A DNA stretch of 64,000 nt from Taudactylus pleione (GCA_031769625.1 JAUIMM010000040.1:15575501-15639500), one strand, 5' to 3'; shown: positions 43,492 through 53,989, counted from the first letter of the stretch. Translations and numbers: made by a program. The notes: generated by a model not told the origin, from the letters alone.

Positions 43492-43673
43492 GTGTTGTCG
43501 TCGGCAGGAGCAGGGAGTGACCAGCAGGATACAGCAAACTCGGCAAGCAACAAGCATAGGCAGGTGCACTCCTCTCAATCTATACAGCAGGCTCCTCCCA
43601 TCTGGCCTCCTCCATCCCCTGCACTCAGAGACCCGGCAGAGCTGCTGCCAGAGTCAGCCTGCAGTAATTCAAG
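43492..43673 (+). other. Candidate exon with splice donor inside the hAT-type element
   Basis: An open frame reads SSAGAGSDQQDTANSASNKH, then APPIWPPPSPALRDPAELLP, of non-repetitive, plausible coding composition, and ends TTCAA|gtaagtg at 43673/43674, a strong donor. A GC-rich, promoter-like stretch lies upstream (43310-43400). It could be captured host sequence or a transposon leader exon. No family recognised. Confidence 0.3.
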
Positions 43674-43732
43674 TAAGTGTGATCTCTTCATTAAGCTGCC
43701 GGACCATTGCTAACTTCTTTACTGGTGTGTGT

Positions 43733-45430
43733 TTGCTGAGATTGCATGGGGTGTGTGTGCTGAGACTGCATGTGTGTTTGCTGAGACTGCATGGGGTGTG
43801 TGTGCTGAGACTGCATGTGTGTTTGCTGAGACTGCATGGGGTGTGTGTGCTGAGACTGCATGTGTGTTTGCTGAGACTGTGCTGAGACTGCATGTGTGTT
43901 TGCTGAGACTGCATGTGTGTTTGATGAGACTGCATGGGGTGTGTGTGCTGAGACTGCATGTGTGTTTATGTGTGTTTGCTGAGACTGCATGGGGTGTGTG
44001 TGCTGACTGCATGTGTGTTTGTGTCTGTGCTGAGACTGCATGTGTGTTTATGTGTGTTTGCTGAGACTGCATGGGGTGTGTGTGCTAACTGCATGTGTGT
44101 TTGTGTGTGCGATGAGACTGCATGGGGTGTGTGTGCTAACTGCATGTGTGTTTGTGTGTGCGATGAGACTGCATGGGGTGTGTGTGCTGAGACTGCATGT
44201 GTGTTTGCTGAGACTGCATGGGGTGTGTGTGCTGACTGCATGTATGTTTATGTGTGTGTGCTGATTCAGAGCCGCACGCTATTTGCGCTCGCTCGGTCAG
44301 AAAAAGGGGCCGGCTATTTAAATTGAGCGCTCGCTCTTTGCGGTCTGTTGACGCCTCTATGTCTGAGCGAGCGAATGAAACATGCGTTCGCTATTTTGTA
44401 AAGACGCCCCCTGGCCGCTCGCATCCTACGTCATCTCCGCTATTTATTTGATTAATCGAGTACATCGAAAGGCGTCTGAACTGCTCGCAGTGCTTGTGGT
44501 AGGTTTATCCTACCGCAATCATGCGAACAGTTCAGGCTAAGAGACAACCAAGTGACGTGGTCGATGACGCTGCTTTGTTAATTATGCACACCCTTAAAAT
44601 GCCCGTTTTGACCGTTTGGCGCGCCTTCGTTCGGATCTCCACTCCCCGTTTTCAAGCACCTTCCCCTGTTACCACCCACAAACGCCTCATCCTGTCACTC
44701 AAATTAGCAGGTACTCGCTATTTGGCGAGCGCTCGATTTCCGATCGCACTGACTGGTTGGCGCATGCGCATTACGACCCATACGCATGCGCAGTTGTGCG
44801 AACATCACTCGGAGCGAACGAGTGGCCGCTTACGAGCGGCTCTGTATCAGGCCCTGAGACTGCATGGGGTGTGTGTGCTGAGACTGCATGGGGTGTGTGC
44901 TGAGACTGCATGTGTGTGTGTGCTGAGACTGCATGTGTGTTTATGTGTGTTTGCTGAGACTGCATGGGGTGTGTGTGCTCAGACTGCATGTGTGTTTATG
45001 TATGTGTGCTGAGACTGCATGGGGTGTGTGTGCTGAGACTGCATGGGGTGTGTGTGCTGAGACTGCATGGGGTGTGTGTGCTGAGACTGCATGTGTGTTT
45101 ATGTGTGTTTGCTGCGACTGCATGGGGTGTGTGTGCTGAGACTGCATGTGAGTTTATCTGTGTGTGCTGAGACTGCATGGGGTGTATGGGGTGTGTTTGC
45201 TGGGACTGCATGGTGTGTGTTTGCTGAGACTGCATGTGTGTTTGTATGTGTGCCAGGAGACTGCGTGGGGTGTGTATGTGTGCCAGGAGACTGCGTGGGG
45301 TGTGCATGTGTGCCGGGACTTTGGGTGTGCTGGGACTCTGCGGGTATACATGAGTGCAGGGACTCTGCGGGTGTGCATGTGTGTTGGATCTCTATCAGTG
45401 TGCATGAGTGCTTGAGACTCTTTGTGCGCA
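43733..45430 (+). repeat. Minisatellite of GAGACTGCATG units in two forms
   Basis: Dozens of units begin TGCTGAGACTGCATG and continue either GGGTGTGTG (about 24 bp) or TGTGTTT (about 22 bp), with variants carrying ATGTGTGTTTG. Beyond about 45240 units decay to GCCAGGAGACTGCGTGGGGT. A GGCC-ended element splits the array at 44265-44853. All ORFs on both strands here are translations of the repeat. Confidence 0.95.
44265..44853. mobile_element. GGCC-ended element inside the minisatellite
   Basis: CTGA occurs on both sides (44261-44264 and 44854-44857), and joining them gives the normal minisatellite unit. The right end is CTGTATCAGGCC; the left starts TTCAGAGCCGC and appears to lack the first seven bases of the usual GGCCTGATTCAG. 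It holds hairpins such as GCGCATGCGCATTACG...TACGCATGCGCA. Confidence 0.75.
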
Positions 45431-46024
45431 GATGTGTGCTGAGGTTACATGTGTGTGCACCTTAACAGCACTCAGTCATTAAGTCTATGCCGTCCTGCTG
45501 GAGCAGTTATTTCATGCACATGGCAACCCTGGCATATCAAAAATTGGAAAAGTAAAATAAAATGTCCAATCTACCTGCATTTAAAGAAATATGTATTTTG
45601 TAACAAGTTACACTTTCTACTGGTTTACTGTATTTTAAAGAGGAAAAGTGTCACCGTTCACATCCCTTATATATTGATTCTCAGACTAGAATAGGGTGGT
45701 AGTGTGTTGTGTTTACTTGTGCAGTGTGCTCGTGCAAGTGTGGGCATGGGCTTACCTGTGCCCTGCCTGTACGGGCATGGGCTTACTTGTGCCCTGTCTA
45801 TACGGGCATGTGGATATCTGTGCAGGCATGTGGTTATTTGTTTGTACACTTGTCTTTGAGCAGTTGACTAATTTCTGCACACCCACCCAGAACCAGCAAT
45901 GATGTCCCGCTCCACTGAGGTGTGAGGTCTGGGGAGGAAGACAACAAGGAGGAGGGTCCAGATAGCCACAGCTGCACCCAGCAGAGTGAATGGCATAGAA
46001 AACGTCTTAAATTAAGCCAAAGCT
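45431..46024. other. Gene-free stretch in the hAT-type element
   Basis: It has a short tandem repeat with ACGGGCATG(G/T)G at about 45738-45835. No gene recognised. Confidence 0.5.
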
Positions 46025-46032
46025 AGTAGTTT
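46025..46032. repeat. Target-site duplication, left copy (AGTAGTTT)
   Basis: AGTAGTTT here and at 46583-46590 flanks copy 2 of the TTAGGG-bearing element. Confidence 0.8.
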
Positions 46033-46582
46033 GGTATACAATCGGGAAGCCGGCAGCCGGCTTCCCGACTGCTTTATCCCGGCGTGGGATAAATGACCGG
46101 CGTCTATATCTAGACGCCTGTCATTTCCCCGACGCCGGGAGAACGGGGCCCGGCATCCCGATCGAAGGGATGCAGGGTGCCGCGAGCGGACAGCCATGGG
46201 GAGGGAGGGTTAGGTTTAGGGCACCCGGGGGGGACTTAGGGTTAGGCACCCCTCCGGGAGGGTTAGGGTTAGGCTAGGGGGAGGGAGGGTTAGGCACCTC
46301 TGGGGGGGACTTAGGGTTAGGCACCCCCTCGGGGGACTTAGGTTTAGGCAGCGGGGAAGGGGGGAATAGGGTAAGGCACATGGGGGGAGGTTAGGGTTAG
46401 GCACCCATAAGGAGGGTTAGGGTTAGGGGGGTTAGGTTAGATTAGTTTATACTTACCTTAGCAACAATCGGGATTTCCAGCGCTGTCGGGCTTCCGCTGC
46501 CGGGCTCTGCTGTTTTGTCGGGCTGCCGCAGCCGGGATTCGAACTCCCGGCCATACGGCAGCCGGGATATCCTGCCGATTCC
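46033..46582. mobile_element. TTAGGG-bearing element, copy 2
   Basis: 550 bp, starting GGTATACAATCGGGAAGCC and ending TGCCGATTCC. It shares with copy 1 the terminal hairpin GGGAAGCCGGCAGCCGGCTT, the GACGCC hairpin around 46105, GCCCGGCATCCCGAT and the GGTTAG tract (46205-46440). This copy is uninterrupted, so it shows the full layout. The ORFs are repeat shadows. Confidence 0.85.
46205..46440 (+). repeat. Telomere-like GGTTAG repeat in copy 2
   Basis: Units of GGGTTAGGCACCCC with G-rich spacers; the phase and spacer variants follow copy 1. Confidence 0.85.
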
Positions 46583-46877
46583 AGTAGTTTTTGGGGAATC
46601 AGCACTTAGGGTGAAATGCTTTAGTTTAATATACCTGGTTGCTAAGAACAAAATCCAAGTCCTGCTGCATGGGCACTACTCTGCCGGGAAAAGAGTCCAT
46701 GATTGCCCCCCAACACACCTCCCCCTGGATCCTTTACTGTTCCTGCTATCCCTGATCCTATTCCTGGTTGCCAGTAATCTGGCCACAACTACTCAATTCC
46801 CTCTCTCCCATTGTTGTACACATTCTGTAATGTTCGATCTGTGCAACAACCTGGCCTCCATTCATATTTTTTTCATC

Positions 46878-47246
46878 TTTAAGGTGCCCATACACATAGC
46901 GATATTTTACACGATCTGGCTGATTCCAACACATTGGAACAACAGATCGTGTAAAATATGTATTGTGAGGAAATCGTGAGTCCCCACTCACGATCACGAT
47001 GCGATGTGCGTCCCCGCTGGTCGCACATCACATCGACAGATCTGCTGTGCAGTAGGGCAGATCTGACAATCTAGGGCATGATGCACTGTGAAAGTCTGGA
47101 TGCAGGAGAGATCATTTGAAGATTGGACACCAAGTCGTGTGCAGATCGTGTGCAGAGCTGCCGGGGAGAGTTTCAAGGGAAATCGTACACAAATCGTACA
47201 CATCGGCTGATCGTGGGCAGATCAGTATGTGTGTGGGCACCTTTAG
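46878..47246. mobile_element. Inverted-repeat element, AAGGTGCCCATACACA family
   Basis: Ends AAGGTGCCCATACACA and TGTGTGTGGGCACCTT; inner arms include ATTTTACACGATCTG with its complement near 46945, and TCACGATCACGATGCGATGT. Related fragments lie at 37179 and 47783. Confidence 0.75.
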
Positions 47247-47378
47247 TTTCCTAAAGTTATCTCTGCCCACACCCCTAAAGTTTATGACCACACCTATGTA
47301 ATGGCTGGTCACGCCCCTTCAGTGGGCCCCTTCTGTTGCATTTCCCTGGTGGGCTCTTCATGCCCCAGTCCGACACTG

Positions 47379-47507
47379 AGAGCGGGTATCTCTTTGTAGA
47401 AGCCACTCCTTGGTCCAGCATGCTCTCGTCCTTCTTCGCTGGGCCCTCTTCCTAATCTCCCGGACCCTGGCTTCAGCGACCAACTCTCTATACCGATAGG
47501 GATGCAT
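47379..47507 (-). pseudogene. PIF/Harbinger nuclease, exon 1, first part with probable start
   Basis: From ATG 47507 it encodes MHPYRYRELVAEARVREIRK, RAQRRRTRACWTKEWLLQRD and TRS, the arginine-rich N-terminus and WLLRR-like motif of Harbinger nucleases. The frame runs into the hAT-type insertion at 47378. Across the duplicated AGAGCGGG it is in phase with 43209-42901. The full nuclease would be about 400 residues, normal for the family. Confidence 0.8.
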
Positions 47508-47690
47508 CAGTACAGAATTCAGAACAGGATAGAATGCAGGTAGGTAGCACACACTTGCAGGTAAAATAAACTTTGTAAAAGGCAAGCCAAATACAAAGAG
47601 CACAGTAGCAATGTACAGGATTCAGCAGGAATACACCTAGCCTCATCTAGTAGCAGAGCAGAATGTACACAGATTTTAAAGGGTGTCTGC

Positions 47691-47700
47691 TTTTTATACT
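47691..47700 (-). promoter_or_regulatory. TATA box of the Harbinger nuclease gene
   Basis: AGTATAAAAA on the minus strand, about 185 bases upstream of the probable start codon. Confidence 0.5.
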
Positions 47701-47782
47701 CCCTAGATAGCCCCTCCCTTTGTTTTGGCTATTTAAATTTCCCACCAATAGTCAAGAGCCTGGTTTTTTTTTTTTAAACTCA

Positions 47783-47968
47783 CGATTTGTTATGGCCAAT
47801 CTCACGATGCGTACGATCCGATAGATCGTGAGATCGTAAAGCAGATTGGGTGTCTTTTTCCAAAATTGTGATAACGACGGCAAGGGAGCTCCCGTGAAAG
47901 TTCATGAGGAAATTGGACAAGAAATCGTGATTGTGAGCACATCGGTATGTGTGTGGGCACCTTTAAGG
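47783..47968. mobile_element. Fragment of the AAAGGTGCCC-ended family
   Basis: The right end TATGTGTGTGGGCACCTTT matches the other members; the left end is lost. CTCACGATGCGTACGATC and GATCGTGAGATCGTA form a hairpin inside. Confidence 0.6.
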
Positions 47969-49205
47969 CTCCCCAGGATGTATTATGATTGCAACTTTTT
48001 AATCTACACATAATTGTGACATTTTAAATATTTGTGCTTGAGCACACAATTACGGGTAATTATTGATCTTTGTATTTTTGGTTTTGATTTATGTCAAATT
48101 GTTAAAAACCCTGTGTAAGTGTACATAAACATAATTTCTAACTTGTTAGATCTTTTCTCTACTTTATGCCACGTTGAGCATTATCCACTACCTCAGTATG
48201 CAAATGAGTGTTGTAGTTTAGGGGTGTCTAGATCTAGTTGTAGAAGTGTTGATGTAAATGTGGTTATAAATGGCATATAAAGATGCTTTGGGGGTTTAAG
48301 TGGAATGTGGGAAAATCAGAAAATAAATTAGAGTGATCATGTGATTTACTGTAAGGGTGTCATGTGCTGTACCAAGTCTGCTGTTACCAGGCACTTCCTT
48401 ATTGGGTAGTCTTCTGGGTCCCTTGTACATGTGAAGCAGGTGAGCCTCCATCTGCTCCGGCATCCTTACTGTAACTCCAGATAATGTGATCAGTTAAGCA
48501 GATCATTGGCTTCCCCTTCATTTGGTGCCTTATTAGTTCTGTGCCAGTCCTTCCTTCATTCTAACTTTTAGGACCCTGATGTTTTTGCTCCCTGGGATTA
48601 GTGTCTCCTAGATACTACTACTTCCAGATTCTCTATGCTGCATTTGTGTTGGATATTCACCTTTAGGTGCCTCACAGCACTCCCATCGTATCTATTGCTG
48701 GATCTTCTGAACTGTTTCATATAGTAGTGCAACCACTTCCTACAGACTTCACGGTTCCTTGTATCTCATAGCACTGTACAGTATCAGATTACGTGTTCCT
48801 TATCTCCTGTGTTGTTGTCATTCATCGGGTTACACTGTGTAAATCAATATATCTTCTGACATAATGGTGCCTCATCTCACTATTATGTGCCAGTTAAGTT
48901 TGAAGCAATCTCTTTTCCATCAAATTCCTGCTGGTTACATCTCGTGCATACTTGGAGGGCCAAAACTTGTGGGGTAACAGCAGCAAATCCCAAACCTCTT
49001 TGCTTATATATATTGTTTTAGCTTACTACTAAGATTATGGGAAATGTGTGGCCCTATTAAAGGTTCAAGGGCAGCTTAAATAGCCATTGGAGTGTATCAG
49101 ATTGCCTGTCACTGTTAAATGCTGGATCCAGTTTATTTATACAACACACATTTGTTTCCATTCCCTGCTTGTGTAATTGTTTTCACTTCATGAGTAATTA
49201 CTATT
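47969..49205. other. Gene-free stretch
   Basis: No gene, tRNA or clear repeat border was recognised. Confidence 0.5.
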
Positions 49206-49208
49206 TTA

Positions 49209-49390
49209 GGGGTATATTTACTAAAGTGCGGGTTTTTAGAAATGGAGATGTTGCCCATAGTAACCAATCAGAGTCTACTTAACATTTATCTAGATTCTAG
49301 CCCCTTCTGGAAGTTAATAGCTAGAATCTGAGTGGTTTCTATGGGCAGCATCTCCATTTTTAAAAACCTGCACTTTAGTAAATATACCCC
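49209..49390. mobile_element. Harbinger-like MITE
   Basis: 182 bp with nearly perfect inverted arms of over 50 bp, starting GGGGTATATTTACTAAAGTG on each strand, flanked by TTA on both sides (49206-49208, 49391-49393). A 3-bp TTA duplication is typical of PIF/Harbinger. Confidence 0.85.
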
Positions 49391-49586
49391 TTAGTGTCTG
49401 ATTCAGAAATGGATGCAATAATGATGTTTACGCAGTCAACCGATTATCTATGGTCACACTGCGCCATGTGTCAAGTTTTATTACCAATGTAGTTCGCATT
49501 GAGGATTTAGTCACAAAGTTAATGACAGGCAGTGTCACAGACCTGCCAGCCGATCCTCCAGATACCCAATCTGAGAATCGCCGCCC

Positions 49587-50584
49587 GTGACTTTTACAGG
49601 TTACCTCAGCCCGTGTGGTTAAATAAACCAGGTCTGCCACCAGCAAAGGGAACTATAGTATTAAATACAGGGTAAGTCTTTGCTCTTACCTGCTATACGA
49701 TTATGCACACTTAGTAAAAATAGGTAGCATGGGCTAAATGAGGCCTTGGGTCATTAAAAAACAGTTCCAGAACTTTTAATTCAAGAATATCTTCAAAGCT
49801 TAGTTACAACATACAGTATTACAAAATTCTAATAATATTAAAATAAAAGGGTTCACACAATTACTTACAAGTCCCAAGAAATAAAAGAAAATAACAAATT
49901 TGGAGGAATAAACCACACCGTTGACTTAAGTGATCCAGGGATGAGGCAATCACAATGGAAAACTTCAGATCATCTGTACCTTACGATAGCCCTCTAAGAA
50001 TGAACAACAAACTGTAGTTGAATCACATATTTATGCCTGTCTCTCAGACACACACCGACCCCCCTCCCTGGGGTGATTTTAACCCTTGTCAGCTCAGAGA
50101 GGGTTGTCCAGCTGGCTAAAGCCTCATTGTTTCCAGTGTCATAGAAGCAGGGGTTAGTTAACGGCTCACTCCCTTCTGTTTGGAGCTCAGAGGTTAGCAG
50201 AGAGATTCGACACCTTGCTGGTAGGTCTATCTCTCATTGGCCTGTAAGCCTGACCCCCTGAGGGGTTATGACCAGACCCCCATCTTTGATCTCTGATCCT
50301 ACACAGAACACAGAGCTCTTAATGACTTATTTTAGCAGAGCCTGGTCAGATGTCTTGTAATTTCCAGGGACACTTTCTTATGTGCCATATACGATTTGGA
50401 CATTTATTGCTGGCAGGGAGACAAACTTCCTATATCCTCTCTTTTAACCTATGTTCAAAGCCTTGTCATTCCCCACACACGAATAACATTGCATATACAT
50501 ACACAAGGGAAAGTTACATGTTTAAGCTGACACCATTAGGTGCAGTTCTGCCCATGCGGACGCAAAATCTTTTTTTTTGCTACA
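49587..50584 (-). repeat. 3' LTR of the unusual element
   Basis: On the minus strand it starts TGTAGCAAAAAA. It aligns with 55380-56364 (for example GGTCTGCCACCAGCAAAGGG and TGCCATATACGATTTGGACA). Confidence 0.85.
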
Positions 50585-50600
50585 TCTCCCCCTTTAAGTT
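50585..50600 (-). other. Polypurine tract of the unusual element
   Basis: ACTTAAAGGGGGAGA on the minus strand, directly before TGTAGC of the LTR. Confidence 0.75.
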
Positions 50601-50790
50601 CAGCAGGGGAGCAGTGGCACCCCATGCCACAGTCTCCTATGCTGTGCCTTGAGAGTTGTCATTACCCTACTTGGATGGGCTGAGCTAACAGTTCATTCAT
50701 CCTGGGCAGGGGATAGGCATCAAACACTGTGGGCTTACTTAGACTCCTGTAGCCCATCCAGAACCTGGTGCCTTGATCCCTCTGTCCTGT

Positions 50791-51830
50791 CTACACAGGA
50801 CTGGGGCTTACTGTTTCCATATATTGTACCCGAGAACGAACATTGTCCATGTCTCGTTCTCTGGGACCTATATCAGGATAGAGAGCACACCCAGACACCA
50901 TATTTAAACAAATGTGGTTATCACTCTTCTGGGTTGCTAGCTTAGGGGATGGGGTTTCCAGAAGTACAGGCTGAGACTCTGATAGACCCTTCTTCTTTGC
51001 AGTGTCAGCTAAGGCATTATCATCTAGTATTACCTTCTTGCCCTTGTCTAGCAGCTCCAGGGGACTGGACAAGTCTCTGCCCTCAGGAATCATCTCAGCA
51101 CAAGGCAACATTTGCCAACCTGCTGTTTCTGATACTCCAGAAATCCTATATGCCCCATCAGACACATATGGGGGACATGGCTTGTTCACCATAGGTTTAG
51201 ACATCATGTCTTGGGGACCAGACTCCTCTGTCCCTATTTTTAGACTAGCAATCTCCATACCATCAAGAGTAGATTCTAGCACATGAGTTACTATATCAGG
51301 CCCCTCATTGCCCAGGGTAACCAGTCTAATGAGCTTTGCTCTGGGGACAGGGACGCTATCCGCGGTGGGTCAGCAGCCACAAATTGTGGTACACCCATGG
51401 CTGCTAACAAACTCCTGTTCATTCCTTTAGGGATGGCTACAACACAGGTGAGAGAAAGTGCACTATTATCAACTACAGTGGGACATACGGCAACCTCCTG
51501 TCCACGCCCCATCCTATCCAGTCTCTGTGCTGTGTTGGGGTCAGACTTCTTCCTGCACAAATAATCTTCTTCCCAGTACAGCTTGTCTGCTGGAGAGAGA
51601 GGCTGATCAGTTTGTATGCTTTCCATCTGCAAAGCTAAGCTTTTCACTGAGGGCTCAAGAGGTGGGCAGAGATCTGCTTTTGTGTGTGTGAGTGAGCTGA
51701 TGGCAAGGGGGGGGGTCACGGGATAATTTGGTAAGTCACACATGTCTCCCTCACAAACCCTGGGAGGCTGTGTGACCTCAGTGGCCACTGACACCTTCCC
51801 CAGCATCACATCACCTGAGTCCTCGCTCAC
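50791..51830 (-). pseudogene. Polyprotein segment of the unusual LTR element, C-terminal part
   Basis: Frames 51830-51291 and 51282-50791 are two halves joined by a shift near 51290: MSEDSGDVMLGKVSVATEVT, CVVAIPKGMNRSLLAAMGVP, then LESTLDGMEIASLKIGTEES, KGKKVILDDNALADTAKKKG and DIGPRERDMDNVRSRVQYME. Composition is acidic and serine/proline-rich and not repetitive, so it was once coding. I do not recognise a domain. The end lies 200 bases before the polypurine tract. Confidence 0.55.
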
Positions 51831-51926
51831 ACTCTGACTGCCTGTCTCTGATACATTTTCCCCAGAAAAAGCATTACCACCGATACCACAGACATTCTAA
51901 GGATTATTTGCTAGACAAGAGAAAAG

Positions 51927-52420
51927 TTAAGTACCGCATAGAGGTTTCAACAGGCCAATTCTCAACATAGACCCATTATCACCCCCATTAGCCTCTTTAC
52001 CCATACCTGGACGAGCATCCAAGGGTACCTGAGGGGAAGTGGCATTAGCAGACTTAATGGCAAAAGAGCATTCCTCTTGGTCCTTCAAATACCTCCCCAG
52101 ATCTGTCCTCAGCAAACCATTAGAAGGCACATGCTTCTCCTCCCTAATGCCTTGCCCTGCTTCCAAGTCCAGATACTCTCGAATAAGGGGAAAACAGTTT
52201 TACCTTGTAACCCAGTAGCATGTGTGACAGTACTTTGCCTAAACAAATCACTATTAGGAGTTTCTTCATCATTCCACGCTATATCGGGTTCCATGCATAA
52301 GTCCCCATAATTGTGAGAGTCACATCTGGCACCTATCCGCCTCTCACCTCCACCTATCCCTATTCCATTAAAATATGCACAATGATCACCGGGCATTTCA
52401 GGTGCTTTACACAGAGTCAT
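51927..52420 (-). pseudogene. Polyprotein segment of the unusual LTR element with a TDLGRY motif
   Basis: Frames 52420-52109 and 52166-51927 give DSHNYGDLCMEPDIAWNDEE, then LLRTDLGRYLKDQEECSFAI and NATSPQVPLDARPGMGKEAN. TDLGR with its surroundings resembles the segment at 53988-53764, as if the protein had an internal repeat. xxGxDLG segments follow the retropepsin domain in some Gypsy elements, but no DTG active site was seen. Confidence 0.5.
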
Positions 52421-52489
52421 GTCATTGCAAGATTTAAAACCATCACGTAATACCTGAGATGAGTCACATGGTTGACTAGTCTTATAGAT

Positions 52490-52791
52490 TATTATTATTA
52501 TTATTATTACCAGTTATTTATATAGCGCACACATATTCCGCAGCGCTTTTACAGAGAATATTCGGCCATTCACATCAGTCCCTGCCCCAGTGGAGCTTAC
52601 AATCTATATTCCCTACCACATGCACATACACACACTAGGGGTAATTTTGTTAGGAGCCAATTAACCTACCAGTATATTTTTGGAGTGTGGGAGGAAACCG
52701 GAGTACCCGGAGGAAACCCACGCACGCACAGGGAGAATATACAAACTCCACACAGTTAGGGCCGTAGTGGGTATCGAACCAACGACCTAGA
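52490..52791 (-). mobile_element. tRNA-derived SINE
   Basis: The head on the minus strand has a tRNA B-box-like GGTTCGATACCC (about 52769-52780). A conserved body (TCCTCCGGGTACTCCGGTTT) and the 3' end GCGCTATATAAATAACTGG followed by (TAA)n complete it. TATAGAT flanks it on both sides (52483-52489, 52792-52798). This body and tail are widespread in fish and amphibian SINEs. Confidence 0.85.
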
Positions 52792-52861
52792 TATAGATAG
52801 CAGGCACACAGTGTGACATCAATTGTCCCAAGTCAGCCTTCTGCTCTGCTTGAAAGGCTAA

Positions 52862-53409
52862 GGCCCTCATTCAGAGCCGTACGCTCTGAGCAGAGCGCAC
52901 GCTCTGAATGAGGGCCGGGCTCCATTTTCATGGAGCGTCCTCCTGGACGCTCGTATAGCTGTGGGTCACCACCCACAGGCTATACGAGCGTGCTTTGTGA
53001 TGGCCGCGATGGTCGAGACCATCGCGACCATCGAATTTGCGAGCCGGAGCCTGCGGTTGAGGTTTTCAACCGCAAGCTCCGGAGTGATTTTGGCTCTATC
53101 AGAGCCAAAATCACTCCCACTGACATCACTAGTGATGTCAGTGGGCCGGCTTCTGACGGGAGGCGTTCCCGTGGGAACGCCCCCGTCAGGGAGGCACGCC
53201 CCCGGCACGCCCACCAAAGGGGGCGTGCTGTCAATCAACATTGACAGCACGCCCCCTTTGATCGGACACAACGAGCGAAGGACTTTCCTTCGCTCGTCGC
53301 GTCTGGCGCATGCGCACGACGGAGCTCCCTCCGTCGTGCGCATGCTCAGTGCATAACATCGACCCACTTGCGAGCGGACAGCCGCTCGCGAGTGGGTCTG
53401 AATCAGGCC
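52862..53409. mobile_element. Hairpin-chain element, copy 2
   Basis: 548 bp, the same length as copy 1 and in the opposite direction. CTAA flanks it (52858-52861, 53410-53413). Ends GGCCCTCATTCAG and CTGAATCAGGCC. All hairpins listed for copy 1 are present, including the perfect CCCACTGACATCAC palindrome around 53130. It interrupts the LTR-element polyprotein. Confidence 0.92.
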
Positions 53410-53449
53410 CTAAGTTCCCTAATGCACTATCAGAGGGGGATATTGTTCC

Positions 53450-53989
53450 TGTGTGTGTCATTTACTGTCACAGGGGGGGCAGTCAGGGAAGAGAGACGCT
53501 GCAGCGTGTCCCAGCTCTCCCCCGGACTGTGTTGTCTGAGAGCATGTAGTGACAGCACAAACACGTATGGCACCATCCTCAGGAGACATATCATTAACCC
53601 ATACAGCCTTCCCCTGGTCACTCCCACACATAGGCACATTTCCCCCAACAGTGTTGAATGCATTTGCAGAATTACTGTCTACAGTGGCACAAAACAATAC
53701 AGTATCAGCATTAACCTAACCTGGTGCATTCTCCGTGGGTACCTGCAAATCAACACAAGCATTTTAATCATTACATGGCATTATTGCCCCACTCTTACAC
53801 ATAGACATTGGTACTTTATCAGGCTCACTTGCCATCTGGGGAGGAATGAGATTAGTGGGAGAAACTGGCAACATTGCATTAGATACATCAAGTTCAGTCT
53901 CATAGGTAGTTCTCAAACGACCTAGGTCAGTCCCAAATAACACATTTGTGGGAATATTCTCCAACACTCCCACCTCTCTCACAGACAAA
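53450..53989 (-). pseudogene. Polyprotein segment of the unusual LTR element with a TDLGRL motif
   Basis: The frame 53988-53764 has LENIPTNVLFGTDLGRLRTT and SPTNLIPPQMASEPDKVPMS; a further frame 53697-53458 has NAFNTVGGNVPMCGSDQGKA and VWVNDMSPEDGAIRVCAVTT. The segment lies between two hairpin-chain copies. No domain recognised beyond the DLG-type motif. Confidence 0.5.

Larger units (their letters stand above)
43218..47378. mobile_element. hAT-type element of 4161 bp inserted in the Harbinger nuclease exon
   Basis: The ends are CAGCTTCAGACTGG on the left and, read from the right on the other strand, CAGTGTCGGACTGG. An 8-bp duplication AGAGCGGG flanks it, and CAG-type ends with 8-bp duplications are the hAT signature. 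Near the ends both sides have CCC(A/C)CCGGGGA-type hairpins. No hAT transposase was recognised inside, so it is non-autonomous. It carries a minisatellite (43733-45430), a GGCC-ended element (44265-44853), the second TTAGGG-bearing element (46033-46582) and a further small element (46878-47246). Confidence 0.8.

Noticed and set aside
43669..45415. Many ORFs of repeated LRLHGVCV or MQSQHTHP type
   Set aside because: Direct translations of a 22-24 bp minisatellite on both strands.
43733..45430. CRISPR-like look of regular repeats
   Set aside because: Units are contiguous with no unique spacers, and the window is vertebrate DNA.
46205..46440. A true chromosome end or telomere fusion
   Set aside because: The TTAGGG-like units are mixed with GCACCCC, bounded by element ends and target duplications, and occur twice in the same layout.
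51002..51286. Plus-strand ORFs opposite the LTR-element polyprotein (50649-51691, 52077-52310)
   Set aside because: The minus-strand frames fit the direction of the polypurine tract and LTRs; the plus-strand ones are shadows.
52769..52791. A tRNA gene
   Set aside because: Only a B-box-like stretch is present, in the head of a SINE with a conserved body and TAA tail.
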